In this document: one piece after another, positions 18,391 through 27,145 of the stretch | Position numbering within the stretch: position 1 is the stretch's first letter | How the letters are laid out: every line of letters starts with the position of its first letter | Source of the DNA: Hyphomicrobiaceae bacterium | GTDB taxonomy: Bacteria; Pseudomonadota; Alphaproteobacteria; Rhizobiales; Hyphomicrobiaceae | Direction: 5' to 3' | Assembly: GCA_002919265.1 (NCBI GenBank) | Contig: PKEY01000070.1 | Span: 23,105 to 87,104 of the forward strand | Length of the DNA stretch: 64,000 bases | The notes under the pieces: generated by a model | Told to the model about the DNA's origin: nothing | The model's input: the letters and a program-made list of their open reading frames with translations, nothing else | The model's database searches: none | Position numbers and translations under genes: made by a program

Positions 18391-19097
18391 GGATAGCGCA
18401 CTCCCTCCGCCACCAGCTTCGACTCCTGAGCCGGGTTCGGAACGTGAACGACACGGTCGACGAAGATGCCGGGGGTCACGACCACTTCAGGGTCGATTTC
18501 GCCGGCGGCAACGAAATGACGGACCTGCACGATCGTCGTCTTCGCCGCCATGCACATGATCGGCCCAAAATTCCGTGCCGTCTTGTTGTAGACCAGATTG
18601 CCGAGCCGATCTCCGCGTTCGGCTTTCACCAGCGCAAAATCAGCGGTCAGCCCATATTCCAGAACGTGCGGCCGCCCGTTGAACTCCCGTACCTCCTTGC
18701 CCTCCGCCAGCGGCGTGCCGGCCGCAGTCGGCGTATAGAATGCCGGGATGCCGGCGCCGCCGGCCCGAATGCGCTCCGCGAGCGTCCCCTGCGGCACCAG
18801 CTCGAGCTCGATGCGCCCCTCCCTGTAGAGTTGCTGGAAGACCTCGGAGTTCGAGGAGCGTGGGTAAGAGCAGATCACCTTGCGGACCCGCCCGGCGGCG
18901 ATCAGCGCGGCAAGGCCAACGAAGCCGTTTCCAGCGTTGTTATTGATGACGACGAGGTCGCGAGCGCCCTGGTCGATGAGAGCATGAATGAGCTCGATCG
19001 GGCTTCCCGCCTCCCCGAAGCCGCTGATCATCACGGTTGAGCCGTCCCGAATATCGGCTACAGCCTCAGCAACGCTCGCGACTTGCTTATTGATCAT
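18387..19097 (-). CDS. 3-oxoacid CoA-transferase, subunit A (PcaI/ScoA-like)
   Basis: This is the alpha subunit of the class I CoA-transferase, 236 residues. It carries VMISGFGEAGSPIELIHAL (about residue 22, the GFG.AG.P motif), INNNAGNG (about 51), ERIRAGGAGIPAFYTPTAAGT (about 109) and KTARNFGPIMCMAAKTTIVQV. These strongly recall PcaI/CatI, whose substrate is 3-oxoadipate, although acetoacetate-type ScoA is close. It follows hyuB by 96 bp on the same strand and overlaps subunit B by 4 bp, so the two subunits are made together. The context suggests a 3-oxo acid produced from a ring or amide substrate. Confidence 0.93.
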   Translation of the reverse strand: MINKQVASVAEAVADIRDGSTVMISGFGEAGSPIELIHALIDQGARDLVVINNNAGNGFVGLAALIAAGRVRKVICSYPRSSNSEVFQQLYREGRIELELVPQGTLAERIRAGGAGIPAFYTPTAAGTPLAEGKEVREFNGRPHVLEYGLTADFALVKAERGDRLGNLVYNKTARNFGPIMCMAAKTTIVQVRHFVAAGEIDPEVVVTPGIFVDRVVHVPNPAQESKLVAEGVRYP

Positions 19098-19193
19098 GAT
19101 GGGCTTGCCCTAACCACTGCGATGCCCTGCTTCTTCCGATATCGAAGCTCGCCGGCTCCTGCAACGTATGCTTTCCCGAGAACTGCATAGCTC

Positions 19194-20861
19194 TCAAGTC
19201 TGATCCGCAGCCGGCGGGTTCGACGGATCGGGATAGTATCCCCGAATCCGGTCGCGCTCGATGAGCACAGGATCGCGCTCTGCTGGGTCTCCATAGCCGC
19301 CACCGCCAGGCGTCTCGACCTCGATCCAGTCGCCCGGCTTCAGCACGAAGCCCTCGCCCTTCGAGATATGCTCGGGCTGCACGATTTTGCCGCCCTGGCA
19401 AATCCTGATGACGTTCGGTGCTCCCGGTTTGCCGCCGAGTATACCCGGCGGCCCGAACCGCCCATGCTCCATAAGGAAAGAGGCTTTGCCCTCACCCCGC
19501 AGGATACGCGCCCGATAGCGGACACCGAAACCGCCGCGATACTTCCCGGCGCCACCAGAGCCTTCGCGCAGTGAGAATTCGTCGAAGATTATCGGATAAC
19601 GCTGCTCGAGAATTTCAACCGGCTGCGATTTCGAAATGCCGATCGTGGAGCAGCCGTTACTGATGCCGTCACCCCTCCACCAACCGCCGTAACCGCCGCC
19701 GGAGAAGTAATACATGATGTAATGGCGCTTCTCTTCTGGATCATAGCCGCCGATGCTGATGTTTCCGCTCGTGCCGGCGGGCGCAGCGAACAATCGATCC
19801 GGAATGGCCTCGGCGAGCGCGAGGAACACGGCTTCCATGATCCGCTGCGAAACCTCGGCAGCGCAGCCGGCCACGGGGCGCGGATATTCGGCGTACAGGA
19901 AGGTTCCACGCGGCTCTTTCACGTGTATTGGCGCGAAGCAACCCGAATTCATCGGCACATCCGGGAAGATGTGCTTCATCGCGCCGTACACGGCCGAAAG
20001 CGTCGTCGCCCAGACGGAATTGAGCGGCCCGGCGCATGGGGGGCTCGACTTCGAAAAGTCGAAGGTGATGTCCGAACCTTTGACGGTCACCTCAAGACGA
20101 ACCTCGAGCGGCTCATTCACCACGCCGTCGCTATCCAGATAGGCAACGCTAGAATATGTGCCGTCCGGAATAGTCTCGATATGTGCGCGCATCATTTTCT
20201 CGGAACGGCGGCGCAACTCCGCGATGGCCTCCTCAACTGTTTCCTTTCCGTAGCGGTCGAGCAATGCCGTCAACCGCCGTGCGCCGGCTTCCAACGCGCC
20301 GAGATGGGCCTTGATGTCGCCAATCCGCTCGTCTGCTACGCGGATGTTGGCGAGCACAAGGCTCAAAATCTCCTTGTCGATTTCCCCGCGCCGGCAAAGC
20401 TTAACCGGCGGAATGCGCAGGCCTTCCTGATGAATTTCCGTTGCCGTACTGTTGAAACCGCCAGGCACCATGCCGCCCGTGTCCGGCCAGTGTCCTGTGT
20501 TCGAGAGATAGCACCAGTGCTCACCACGATAATAAAACGGCCGCACCATTTTCACGTCCATGAGGTGCGTGCCGCCGAAATAAGGATCGTTGACAAGGAT
20601 GACGTCGCCGTCGTCCAGGTCATTGCGCGCCTGGATGACCGAGCGCGTCGTCTCCTGCATGACACCGATGAAAATCGGCAGGGCGAGCTCGCCCTGGGCA
20701 ATCATCGAGCCATCTTCGAGCGCGTAAATGCCGTTTGAACGGTCAAATGCTTCCGAAATGACGGGAGAAAATGCCGTCTTCTCATGGACGAGGTCCATTT
20801 CGGTGCAGACCTGCTGCAGGCCCTTTTCGATGACGGTCAGAAGTACGGGATCCATTGCCAT
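19194..20861 (-). CDS. hyuB: Hydantoinase B/oxoprolinase family subunit
   Basis: This 555-residue protein is the HyuB-type subunit of the hydantoinase, 5-oxoprolinase and acetone carboxylase superfamily. Typical stretches are VNDPYFGGTHLMDVKMVRPFYY (about residue 91), DFSKSSPPCAGPLNSVWATT (about 279) and SLREGSGGAGKYRGGFGVRYR (about 440). With HyuA it would open a cyclic amide or carboxylate ring using ATP in the cytosol. A good AAGGGAAA site precedes the ATG, with a second in-frame ATG at 20855. It starts 19 bp after hyuA. The family does not reveal the true substrate. Confidence 0.93.
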   Translation of the reverse strand: MAMDPVLLTVIEKGLQQVCTEMDLVHEKTAFSPVISEAFDRSNGIYALEDGSMIAQGELALPIFIGVMQETTRSVIQARNDLDDGDVILVNDPYFGGTHLMDVKMVRPFYYRGEHWCYLSNTGHWPDTGGMVPGGFNSTATEIHQEGLRIPPVKLCRRGEIDKEILSLVLANIRVADERIGDIKAHLGALEAGARRLTALLDRYGKETVEEAIAELRRRSEKMMRAHIETIPDGTYSSVAYLDSDGVVNEPLEVRLEVTVKGSDITFDFSKSSPPCAGPLNSVWATTLSAVYGAMKHIFPDVPMNSGCFAPIHVKEPRGTFLYAEYPRPVAGCAAEVSQRIMEAVFLALAEAIPDRLFAAPAGTSGNISIGGYDPEEKRHYIMYYFSGGGYGGWWRGDGISNGCSTIGISKSQPVEILEQRYPIIFDEFSLREGSGGAGKYRGGFGVRYRARILRGEGKASFLMEHGRFGPPGILGGKPGAPNVIRICQGGKIVQPEHISKGEGFVLKPGDWIEVETPGGGGYGDPAERDPVLIERDRIRGYYPDPSNPPAADQT

Positions 20862-20880
20862 TTTCGTTTCCCTTCAGCCC

Positions 20881-22932
20881 TCAACCTGCAGCGTTGAAGC
20901 CGTTCACCTCGATGAGGATATTGCCAAAGTCGTCGACGCGGCAGCGCGCGCCGGGGTCGACGACCAGCGTTGCATCCATCTGTTCGACGATGGCAGGCCC
21001 CTCGAACTGCGCTCCCGCCGGGAGAAGATCACGGCGATAGATGTCAGTTTCAACCCACTCGCCGTTGAAATAGACCTTGCGCCTTCCAGTACGCGCCTCG
21101 TTTACGTCGGTCGTGACTTGTGGGCGGAACAACGACAGATCGATACGCTCACGCACTCCAATGACGGTCGTACGGACGTTCACCAGCATAGGTGACATCT
21201 CTGCGAGCGAAATTCCAAACCTGTCGATGTAATGCTGGGCAAATCGCTCACCGACCTTTTGCGGATCAAAGCCTGGGCTTTCCACGGGAAGGCGGATGAC
21301 GTGCGATTGCCCGCGGTAAAGAAGGTCCGCCTCGTGCCGAGTGACGATTTCCTTTACCTCGACTTTCTCGCGGGCAAGAAGCGCACGCCCCTCTTCAACC
21401 TGCCGCGCGAAAATACTGTCGATCTCCTTCGGATCGAGCGAGGCGAGCGGCAAGTTCACCGTCTGCACGAAATCGTGCCGCACGTCGGCCAGGATGCAGC
21501 CGAGAGCAGAGGTCAATCCCGGGAAACGAGGTACTAGCACGTGGGGAATGCCCAGCTCGCGCGCAATCGCCACCGCATGCAAAGGTCCAGCGCCACCGAA
21601 AGGCATCAGCGCAAAATCACGCGGATTATGCCCTTTTTCAATGGAAATCAGACGGATTGCACCGGCGAGCTCATTTACGGCAATGTCGAGAATTGCGGCT
21701 GCGCTCGCGACGACATCAAGGCCGAGATGCCGACCGATTTTTTCCTCGAGAATGGACGCAATTTTGTCGAGCGGTGCCGGCGCGTCCGAGCCGGTGATAG
21801 ACGTCGGGTTGATGCGCCCTAGCAAAAGATTGGCATCCGTAATCGTTGGCTCTGTGCCCCCGCGACCATAGCCGATCGGTCCCGGAAATGAGCCAGCGCT
21901 CTCCGGCCCGACGCGCAACATGCCTGCGGCGTCGATGCGCGCAATGCTGCCACCGCCCGCACCGACCGTGCTCATGTCGATCATCGGGATGCGGAGGGGC
22001 ACACCGTAGGCGAGATCCTTTTCAGCGGTGATAACCGGCTCTCCGTTGACGATCACGGCTACGTCGTAGCTGGTCCCGCCCATGTCGCCAGTGATGATAT
22101 TGGGGAAGCCAGCCGCCTTGGCGATTGCAGAGGCCGCCAGCACACCGCCTGCCGGCCCCGACATCACGGTATGCACCGCGTGCTCGCCAACCACGGAGGC
22201 AGCCATCATGCCGCCGTTGGCCTGCATCACCAGCAATTCTTTGCGGAAACCCTTCTTGGCGAGCTCGTCGGCGACGCGCTCGATATAGCGCGCCACAATC
22301 GGCCGAATAGCGCCGTGAATGGCGGCCGTGGAGCCACGCTCAAATTCCCGCATTTCACGGATGATTTCATGGCCGGCAACGACATTCTTGTTCGGCCACA
22401 GACTGCGGACAATTTCAGCGCAACGCTTTTCGTGGGTGTCGTTTGCGTAAGAGTGCAGGAAATGAATGACGACGGACTCGACATCCATTTCCAGCAGCTT
22501 TTTCACCGCCGCACGGACGTCATCTTCGTTCAGCGGCTCTACGACCCGTCCGGCGGCATCCATACGCTCGCGCACCTCGAGACGCAGCTCGCGCGGAATG
22601 AGCGCCTCGAAGGTACCCGAAAGACCGTAAGCGTAGGGCCGCGTGCGACGGCCAAGTTCAAGTACGTCCCGAAAGCCGCGAGTGGTAATCAGACCGCAAC
22701 GCGCGCCCTTGCGCTCGAGAACGGCGTTAGTACCTGCCGTCGTGCCGTGAACCAGCCAGTCGATGGCCTCGAAATCCACTCCGAGCTCGGCCAGCCCCTG
22801 CATGAAGCCGCGGGCGCGATCGTCGACGGTTGTCGGAACCTTGGCGACCCGGAATTCGCGGCGCTCCGTGTCGATCATGAGAAAGTCGGTAAAGGTTCCT
22901 CCGACATCAACGCCGATGCTGATGTTGCTCAC
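20881..22932 (-). CDS. hyuA: Hydantoinase A/oxoprolinase family subunit
   Basis: This is the ATP-binding, acetate/sugar-kinase-like subunit of a hydantoinase/5-oxoprolinase-type enzyme. The phosphate-1 motif SIGVDVGGTFTDF is at the very N-terminus, and later stretches include VHGTTAGTNAVLERKGARCGLITT, MSGPAGGV, NIITGDMGGTSYDVAV and LMPFGGAGPLHA, all typical. I place the start at GTG 22932, since GGAGG lies 5 bases before it and the protein then starts at the kinase motif; the track start (TTG 22974) would overlap the operator region more closely and has no site. It is the first gene of the five-gene operon and is divergent from iclR. Confidence 0.93.
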   Translation of the reverse strand: MSNISIGVDVGGTFTDFLMIDTERREFRVAKVPTTVDDRARGFMQGLAELGVDFEAIDWLVHGTTAGTNAVLERKGARCGLITTRGFRDVLELGRRTRPYAYGLSGTFEALIPRELRLEVRERMDAAGRVVEPLNEDDVRAAVKKLLEMDVESVVIHFLHSYANDTHEKRCAEIVRSLWPNKNVVAGHEIIREMREFERGSTAAIHGAIRPIVARYIERVADELAKKGFRKELLVMQANGGMMAASVVGEHAVHTVMSGPAGGVLAASAIAKAAGFPNIITGDMGGTSYDVAVIVNGEPVITAEKDLAYGVPLRIPMIDMSTVGAGGGSIARIDAAGMLRVGPESAGSFPGPIGYGRGGTEPTITDANLLLGRINPTSITGSDAPAPLDKIASILEEKIGRHLGLDVVASAAAILDIAVNELAGAIRLISIEKGHNPRDFALMPFGGAGPLHAVAIARELGIPHVLVPRFPGLTSALGCILADVRHDFVQTVNLPLASLDPKEIDSIFARQVEEGRALLAREKVEVKEIVTRHEADLLYRGQSHVIRLPVESPGFDPQKVGERFAQHYIDRFGISLAEMSPMLVNVRTTVIGVRERIDLSLFRPQVTTDVNEARTGRRKVYFNGEWVETDIYRRDLLPAGAQFEGPAIVEQMDATLVVDPGARCRVDDFGNILIEVNGFNAAG

Positions 22933-22937
22933 TCTCG

Positions 22938-22942
22938 CCTCC
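22938..22942 (-). promoter_or_regulatory. Ribosome-binding site deciding the hyuA GTG start
   Basis: GGAGG lies five bases before GTG 22932 on the minus strand. It is the only strong site in the region and places the start 14 codons downstream of the track's TTG. Confidence 0.75.
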
Positions 22943-22981
22943 GAGTCCGCGACTTCCGAATAGCATTGCATCAAAGACTTG

Positions 22982-23020
22982 AGTTTCGATTATTGAAACT
23001 CTATTCTGATTTTCGATAAT
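22982..23020. promoter_or_regulatory. Paired candidate IclR operators between hyuA and iclR
   Basis: Site 1 is AGTTTCGATTATTGAAACT (22982-23000), a perfect AGTTTC-N7-GAAACT palindrome. Site 2 is TATTCTGATTTTCGATAAT (23002-23020), a weaker copy starting 20 bp on. The pair lies between divergent hyuA and iclR, about 50 bp ahead of the hyuA GTG and 65 bp ahead of the iclR ATG. The same arrangement, same spacing and same offset occur before dctP (26911-26949). IclR proteins usually bind such palindromes, so the local regulator is the natural candidate; that link is inference. Confidence 0.7.
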
Positions 23021-23084
23021 AGACGCAGAGCCGGTCTGTTTGTCAACGGACTCGGGCGTCCTATGTCGTTGGGCGAAAGGACAA

Positions 23085-23870
23085 ATGCCGAAAAAAGATC
23101 TGCAGGACGACGAGCGCAAAAGCCCGTTTGAACGCTATTTGAGCATCATCGAGATTGTGGCGGCGGCGCACGACGGGCTGACGCTGACGGATATCGCTAA
23201 GATTGCGGATCTGCCCAAACCGACCGTTCACCGGCTGACGCGTGTCTTGCTCGATTCCGGCGCGCTTGTCGCCGAAGATCGGCGACAGAAGCAATTCCGC
23301 ATAGGCCCGCGCATTTGGCGCGTGCTTTACCTCGGGTTTGAACCCGACAGCCTCGTTCGCTATGCGCAGATGGCCTGCGACGCCGCGGCCAGTCGCTTGA
23401 AAGAGACCTGCTACATTGTACGTTTGGGGCGCACCGATGTGCGCACTGTCGCACGCGCGACGCCGGACCAGGGCTATCGTCTGCATGTCTATCCGGGGTC
23501 CGACCTGCCGATTCACGCCGCCGCTTCTGCGAAAGCAATTATTGCTTTTCAGCCTGAAAAAGAGGTGATGCGTTACATTCGCGAGCCATTGCCGCGGTTT
23601 ACACCATATACGAACACCGATGTTTCCGTGTTTCTCGCCGAACTGAAAAAGACGCGGAAACGCGGCTACGCGATTTGCGACCGCGAGATCGACGAACACG
23701 TCATGGCCTACGCGGTGCCGGTCCATCTGCCGAACGCGGGCGTGCTGTTCAGCGTGGGTGTGACAGGTCCCTGTAGCCGACTGCTGCAACACCCCGTGGC
23801 GTTCTACATTGACGGCCTCAAGGAAGCAGCCGACCAGTTCGCGCGAGCCCTGCAGACCACTCAAAGGTGA
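23085..23870 (+). CDS. IclR family transcriptional regulator
   Basis: This 261-residue regulator has an N-terminal winged helix-turn-helix (about residues 15-75; LTLTDIAKIADLPKPTVHRLTRVL) and a C-terminal IclR effector domain with PIHAAASAKAIIAF (about 145-160), where small organic acids bind. I use ATG 23085, preceded by GAAAGGA, rather than the track's TTG at 23040, which lies close to the operator. It sits between, and opposite to, the hyu operon and the TRAP genes and ends 3 bp before the dctM stop. It probably controls both and itself through the AGTTTC-N7-GAAACT sites. The effector is unknown. Confidence 0.93.
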   Translation: MPKKDLQDDERKSPFERYLSIIEIVAAAHDGLTLTDIAKIADLPKPTVHRLTRVLLDSGALVAEDRRQKQFRIGPRIWRVLYLGFEPDSLVRYAQMACDAAASRLKETCYIVRLGRTDVRTVARATPDQGYRLHVYPGSDLPIHAAASAKAIIAFQPEKEVMRYIREPLPRFTPYTNTDVSVFLAELKKTRKRGYAICDREIDEHVMAYAVPVHLPNAGVLFSVGVTGPCSRLLQHPVAFYIDGLKEAADQFARALQTTQR

Positions 23871-23873
23871 GTT

Positions 23874-25181
23874 CTAAAACAGTGCTTTCGGCAGAACCAG
23901 GACGATCTCGGGGAACGCGATACAAATACCGATCGCCACGATCATCAGCAAAATAAACGGCGTGACCGACTTATAGATGTCCCCGAGTGAAATATTGGGA
24001 GGAACGACACCCTTCAGATAAAAAAGGTTGTATCCAAACGGCGGTGTCAGAAAACCTATTTCCATATTGATAATAAACAGGATGCCGAACCAGACTGGAT
24101 CGAAGCCCAATTTCAGAATAATTGGAACGAATACCGGGACAGTGATCATAATAATCCCAACTGTATCCAGCACCATCCCGAGCAGCAGCAAAATGACCAT
24201 CATCCCCACGAGAATGACGTAGCGGTTCACCTCGAGGCCAAGAACCATCCCCTCGATCAGACGCGCAGCTCCCATCGCCGTGTAGAAGGTCGACAAGGCG
24301 GACGCGCCAATGATGATCCAGAAGATGAGACAACTGAGGAGAAGCGTCTCATCACAGGCCTCACGGACCACCTTCCAGTTGAGCTTGCGTCGCACGCCGG
24401 CAGCGATAATCGCGCCCAGGGCGCCCACTGCAGCGGCCTCGGAAACACTGGCAAACCCGGTGAGCATGGAGCCCAGCACACCAATGACAAGCAGCACCGG
24501 AAGGATGAGCCCTTTGCTCGCGACGAGCTTTTCGCGCCAGGTAAAGCGCTCAACCGCTGAGCCACCCACCATTTCCGGCTGAAGCAGGCCGCGTACATAA
24601 ATGTAGATGGCAAAAAGAACAGCGATGAGCAGGCCCGGGAGAATACCGCCAGCATAAAGCTTGCCGATCGAGGTGCCGGCGACCAACCCGTAAATGATCA
24701 TCGTGACGCTCGGCGGAATAAGAATGCCAAGCGAACCGCCCGCAGCGATACAACCGAGCGCAATCCCCTTGTGGTAATTCCGAGCAAGCATTGCGGGGAG
24801 CGCCAGAAGCCCCATGGAAATGGTCGCCGCTCCCGAAATACCGGCCATGGCAGCGAAAATCGTGCAAATGGCGACCGTTCCAATGGCCAACCCACCGCGC
24901 ACACCGCTGAAGAAGCGGTACATAGCCTCATACAGATCGTCCGCGATCTGCGAACGCTGCAGCATAGCTGCCATAAAGATGAACAGCGGAATACCCAGAT
25001 ACTCGAAGCTCGATGCGCTCGAGAAAGCCTTGATCGGTAGCATCGACAGCGCATTCGGGCTCCAAAATCCGTAGATCATCCCGACGGTGAGCCCCCCGAG
25101 CGCGATGGCGATCGGTGCCCCGATCGCCAGGCAGAGAAACATGCTGCCGAATAGGAGAGCGGTAACGAACACTGGGTCCAT
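23874..25181 (-). CDS. dctM: TRAP transporter large permease (DctM)
   Basis: This 435-residue inner-membrane protein has about 12-13 hydrophobic segments and DctM features such as YLGIPLFIFMAAMLQRS (about residue 60) and the Gly/Pro-rich GCIAAGGSLGILIPPSVTMIIYG (about 143-165). It is the translocating subunit of a tripartite, sodium-driven uptake system for organic acids or related compounds. It starts 3 bp after dctQ and ends the dctP-dctQ-dctM run. The substrate is not readable but should be the compound handled by the neighbouring hyu operon. Confidence 0.95.
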   Translation of the reverse strand: MDPVFVTALLFGSMFLCLAIGAPIAIALGGLTVGMIYGFWSPNALSMLPIKAFSSASSFEYLGIPLFIFMAAMLQRSQIADDLYEAMYRFFSGVRGGLAIGTVAICTIFAAMAGISGAATISMGLLALPAMLARNYHKGIALGCIAAGGSLGILIPPSVTMIIYGLVAGTSIGKLYAGGILPGLLIAVLFAIYIYVRGLLQPEMVGGSAVERFTWREKLVASKGLILPVLLVIGVLGSMLTGFASVSEAAAVGALGAIIAAGVRRKLNWKVVREACDETLLLSCLIFWIIIGASALSTFYTAMGAARLIEGMVLGLEVNRYVILVGMMVILLLLGMVLDTVGIIMITVPVFVPIILKLGFDPVWFGILFIINMEIGFLTPPFGYNLFYLKGVVPPNISLGDIYKSVTPFILLMIVAIGICIAFPEIVLVLPKALF

Positions 25182-25184
25182 GTC

Positions 25185-25715
25185 TTAGTCCGCGCTGCGA
25201 AGGCCGTTCTGCACCAGCTTGAGGATGTGTGACAACCAAGCGAGCGATAGCAGAACTACGCCGATCGGGAGGAGCGACTTGGCAACAAATACCGGAGCCT
25301 GCCATGCTCCGGTCGCGGACACTTCGTTCATCATGTAGGACTGCCACGCAAAGCGCGTGCCGAACCACAGAAGCGTGCCGGCAAACAGAACGAATAGAAG
25401 AGAGCTGATTGTCAGGTCGACGACCGCTTTGGCGCGCGGTGGCAAACGCGTGAAAAGAATGTCGACGCGGACGAACTGGCCGCGCTGCAACGTCCACGCG
25501 CCACCAAGGAACACATAGGCGGCCAATAGCCATCCACTCAGGTCGTAAACCCAACCCCACGACATGCCGAAAAACGTTCTCGTAATCATTTCGAGAACGA
25601 TCAGCCCAGTCATGAGGAGGGTAAGCAAGGAGGCGGCTTTGCCAATCGTTTCAACTAGACGGTCGATCCAGCGGATCAAAAACTCAAGCAATGCCCCCTC
25701 CTCTGGCAATGTCAA
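25185..25715 (-). CDS. dctQ: TRAP transporter small permease (DctQ)
   Basis: This 176-residue protein has four hydrophobic segments, as in the DctQ family (tripartite ATP-independent periplasmic transporters, small subunit). Family-like features are GWVYDLSGWLLAAYVFLGGAWTL (about residues 54-76) and RGQFVRVDILFTRLP. It lies 66 bp after dctP and 3 bp before dctM and should form the membrane complex with DctM. Nothing unusual is seen. Confidence 0.92.
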   Translation of the reverse strand: MTLPEEGALLEFLIRWIDRLVETIGKAASLLTLLMTGLIVLEMITRTFFGMSWGWVYDLSGWLLAAYVFLGGAWTLQRGQFVRVDILFTRLPPRAKAVVDLTISSLLFVLFAGTLLWFGTRFAWQSYMMNEVSATGAWQAPVFVAKSLLPIGVVLLSLAWLSHILKLVQNGLRSAD

Positions 25716-25781
25716 CTCTCGCGAGGATGAGAATACGAAGCAGCTCCGGAGAACTTGGCCGAAGCTGCTCTTGCGCTAGCC

Positions 25782-26804
25782 TTAGCGCCCCAACTCGGCG
25801 AGGAACTTCTTCAAGAGCTCGACACCTCTCGCGGCCATTTGGTCCTCGTTTGCATAGGCCTCCCAAAGCTCGCGAGCTGCGACCTCCATTTTGACCCACT
25901 CCTCCTCGGGGATAACGGAAATCTGCACACCCGCTGCCTGCATTTCGCGCATCGCCTTCGCGTCTGCCATTGCGCTAAGCGCAATATAATCGAACGAGGA
26001 AGCAACGGCCGCTTCGTTCAGAATAGCCTTGATATCGTCAGGCAGCTGGTTCCAGGCCGCCATGTTGACGGCAAAGAAGTTGTTCGGCACCGGCATCGGC
26101 GACGGCTGCACGTAGTACTTGGCAACCTCGTGGTAGGAATTGTTCTTGTTCCCAGCCGGGCTCGCCCAACGCGCAGCATCGATCGCACCAGTTGCCAAGC
26201 CGGTATAGATATCGCCGCCGCCCATGAACACCGGCGTGGCGCCCATCTTCTCATACCACTTCGCCTCGAGCCCGAAGGAGCGGATCTTCAGACCTTTGAA
26301 ATCCTCGGCCGAACGGATCGGCTTTTTCGAGACGATATCCCACGGCGGAGACAGCTGCGGACCGAGATAGAAAACGCCATGCTTGGCATACGCCTCACGG
26401 ACGAGGTCGAGGAAGCCGAATTTGTAGAAGAAGTTGTAGCGTTCAATCGGCGTGCGCAGCGATCCTGGGACGCCATTCTCGAGGTTGGCGATAGGCCCGA
26501 TCTTTCCAGCGAAATAACCACCGGTCAGAACGCCCATCTCAACCATACCGGAGCCGACAGCCTCCAGGCCTTCCTGTACCGGGAAAAGCGCGCCTACGGG
26601 GAAAACCTGAAACTTGATCCGGCCGCCTGACATCTCCTCGGCCAGCTTCACGAACTTCTCTTCGAGCGCGATGTAGCCGGGTTCGCCCGGATTTAAGTTG
26701 CTCTGAATTCGCCAATTGAAATCGGCAGCCTGAGCGGCGCCAACAGCCGCAATGGCCATTACCCCCGACGCAATTACGCTCGCCACTCCCCTCAGCAATC
26801 GCAT
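25782..26804 (-). CDS. dctP: TRAP transporter periplasmic binding protein (DctP)
   Basis: This is a 340-residue exported binding protein of the DctP family. The signal peptide (MRLLRGVASVIASGVMAIAAVGAAQA) is followed by DFNWRIQSNLNPGEPGY. The family arginine stretch appears as FKGLKIRSFGLEAKWYEKMGATPV, where the Arg normally pairs with a ligand carboxylate. The start at ATG 26804 with an AAAGGTG site gives a proper signal peptide; the track start at 26975 would read through the operator region and is rejected. It heads the TRAP operon, and paired IclR-type sites lie about 107 bp upstream. Ligand unknown, probably an organic acid. Confidence 0.94.
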   Translation of the reverse strand: MRLLRGVASVIASGVMAIAAVGAAQAADFNWRIQSNLNPGEPGYIALEEKFVKLAEEMSGGRIKFQVFPVGALFPVQEGLEAVGSGMVEMGVLTGGYFAGKIGPIANLENGVPGSLRTPIERYNFFYKFGFLDLVREAYAKHGVFYLGPQLSPPWDIVSKKPIRSAEDFKGLKIRSFGLEAKWYEKMGATPVFMGGGDIYTGLATGAIDAARWASPAGNKNNSYHEVAKYYVQPSPMPVPNNFFAVNMAAWNQLPDDIKAILNEAAVASSFDYIALSAMADAKAMREMQAAGVQISVIPEEEWVKMEVAARELWEAYANEDQMAARGVELLKKFLAELGR

Positions 26805-26910
26805 AGGCACACCTTTCCTCGACAAAGACACCCCCAAATAAGGGCCAACTTCCGGCGAATACCGCACACAGCGATGCGGCTCTCCAAGAAGCTCCCAAGG
26901 CTGTGATGGA

Positions 26911-26949
26911 AGTTTCGTTTTTCGATACTTGTTTTCTGTTCCTGAAACT
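26911..26949. promoter_or_regulatory. Paired candidate IclR operators upstream of dctP
   Basis: AGTTTCGTTTTTCGATACT (26911-26929) and GTTTTCTGTTCCTGAAACT (26931-26949) are two (A/G)(G/T)TTTC-N7-GA(A/T)ACT sites whose starts are 20 bp apart. Spacing, half-sites and offset match the pair between hyuA and iclR. They lie in the 341-bp gene-free stretch between dctP and the tlpA-like gene; I see nothing else in that stretch (26950-27145 holds no ORF or hairpin that I can support). Confidence 0.7.
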
Positions 26950-27145
26950 CTGTCACGCTGCAAACAGGGTGTCAACGGTCATACATACAGCACTCATGAC
27001 CAAGCATTGATCGTCATAACCTTATAGTGGAAGGCCAATTTCTCTGCCCCGACCAATAAATCGACCAGCGGCGATGTCTGTGCAGACGATCCCGCCTCTT
27101 CCCTGGGCGAGCTTCTCAAGCTCAAAAAATTGAAGGGGAATCGGG

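Noticed and set aside
19722-20738. 338-residue plus-strand ORF
   Set aside because: It is antisense to hyuB and has no recognisable domain.
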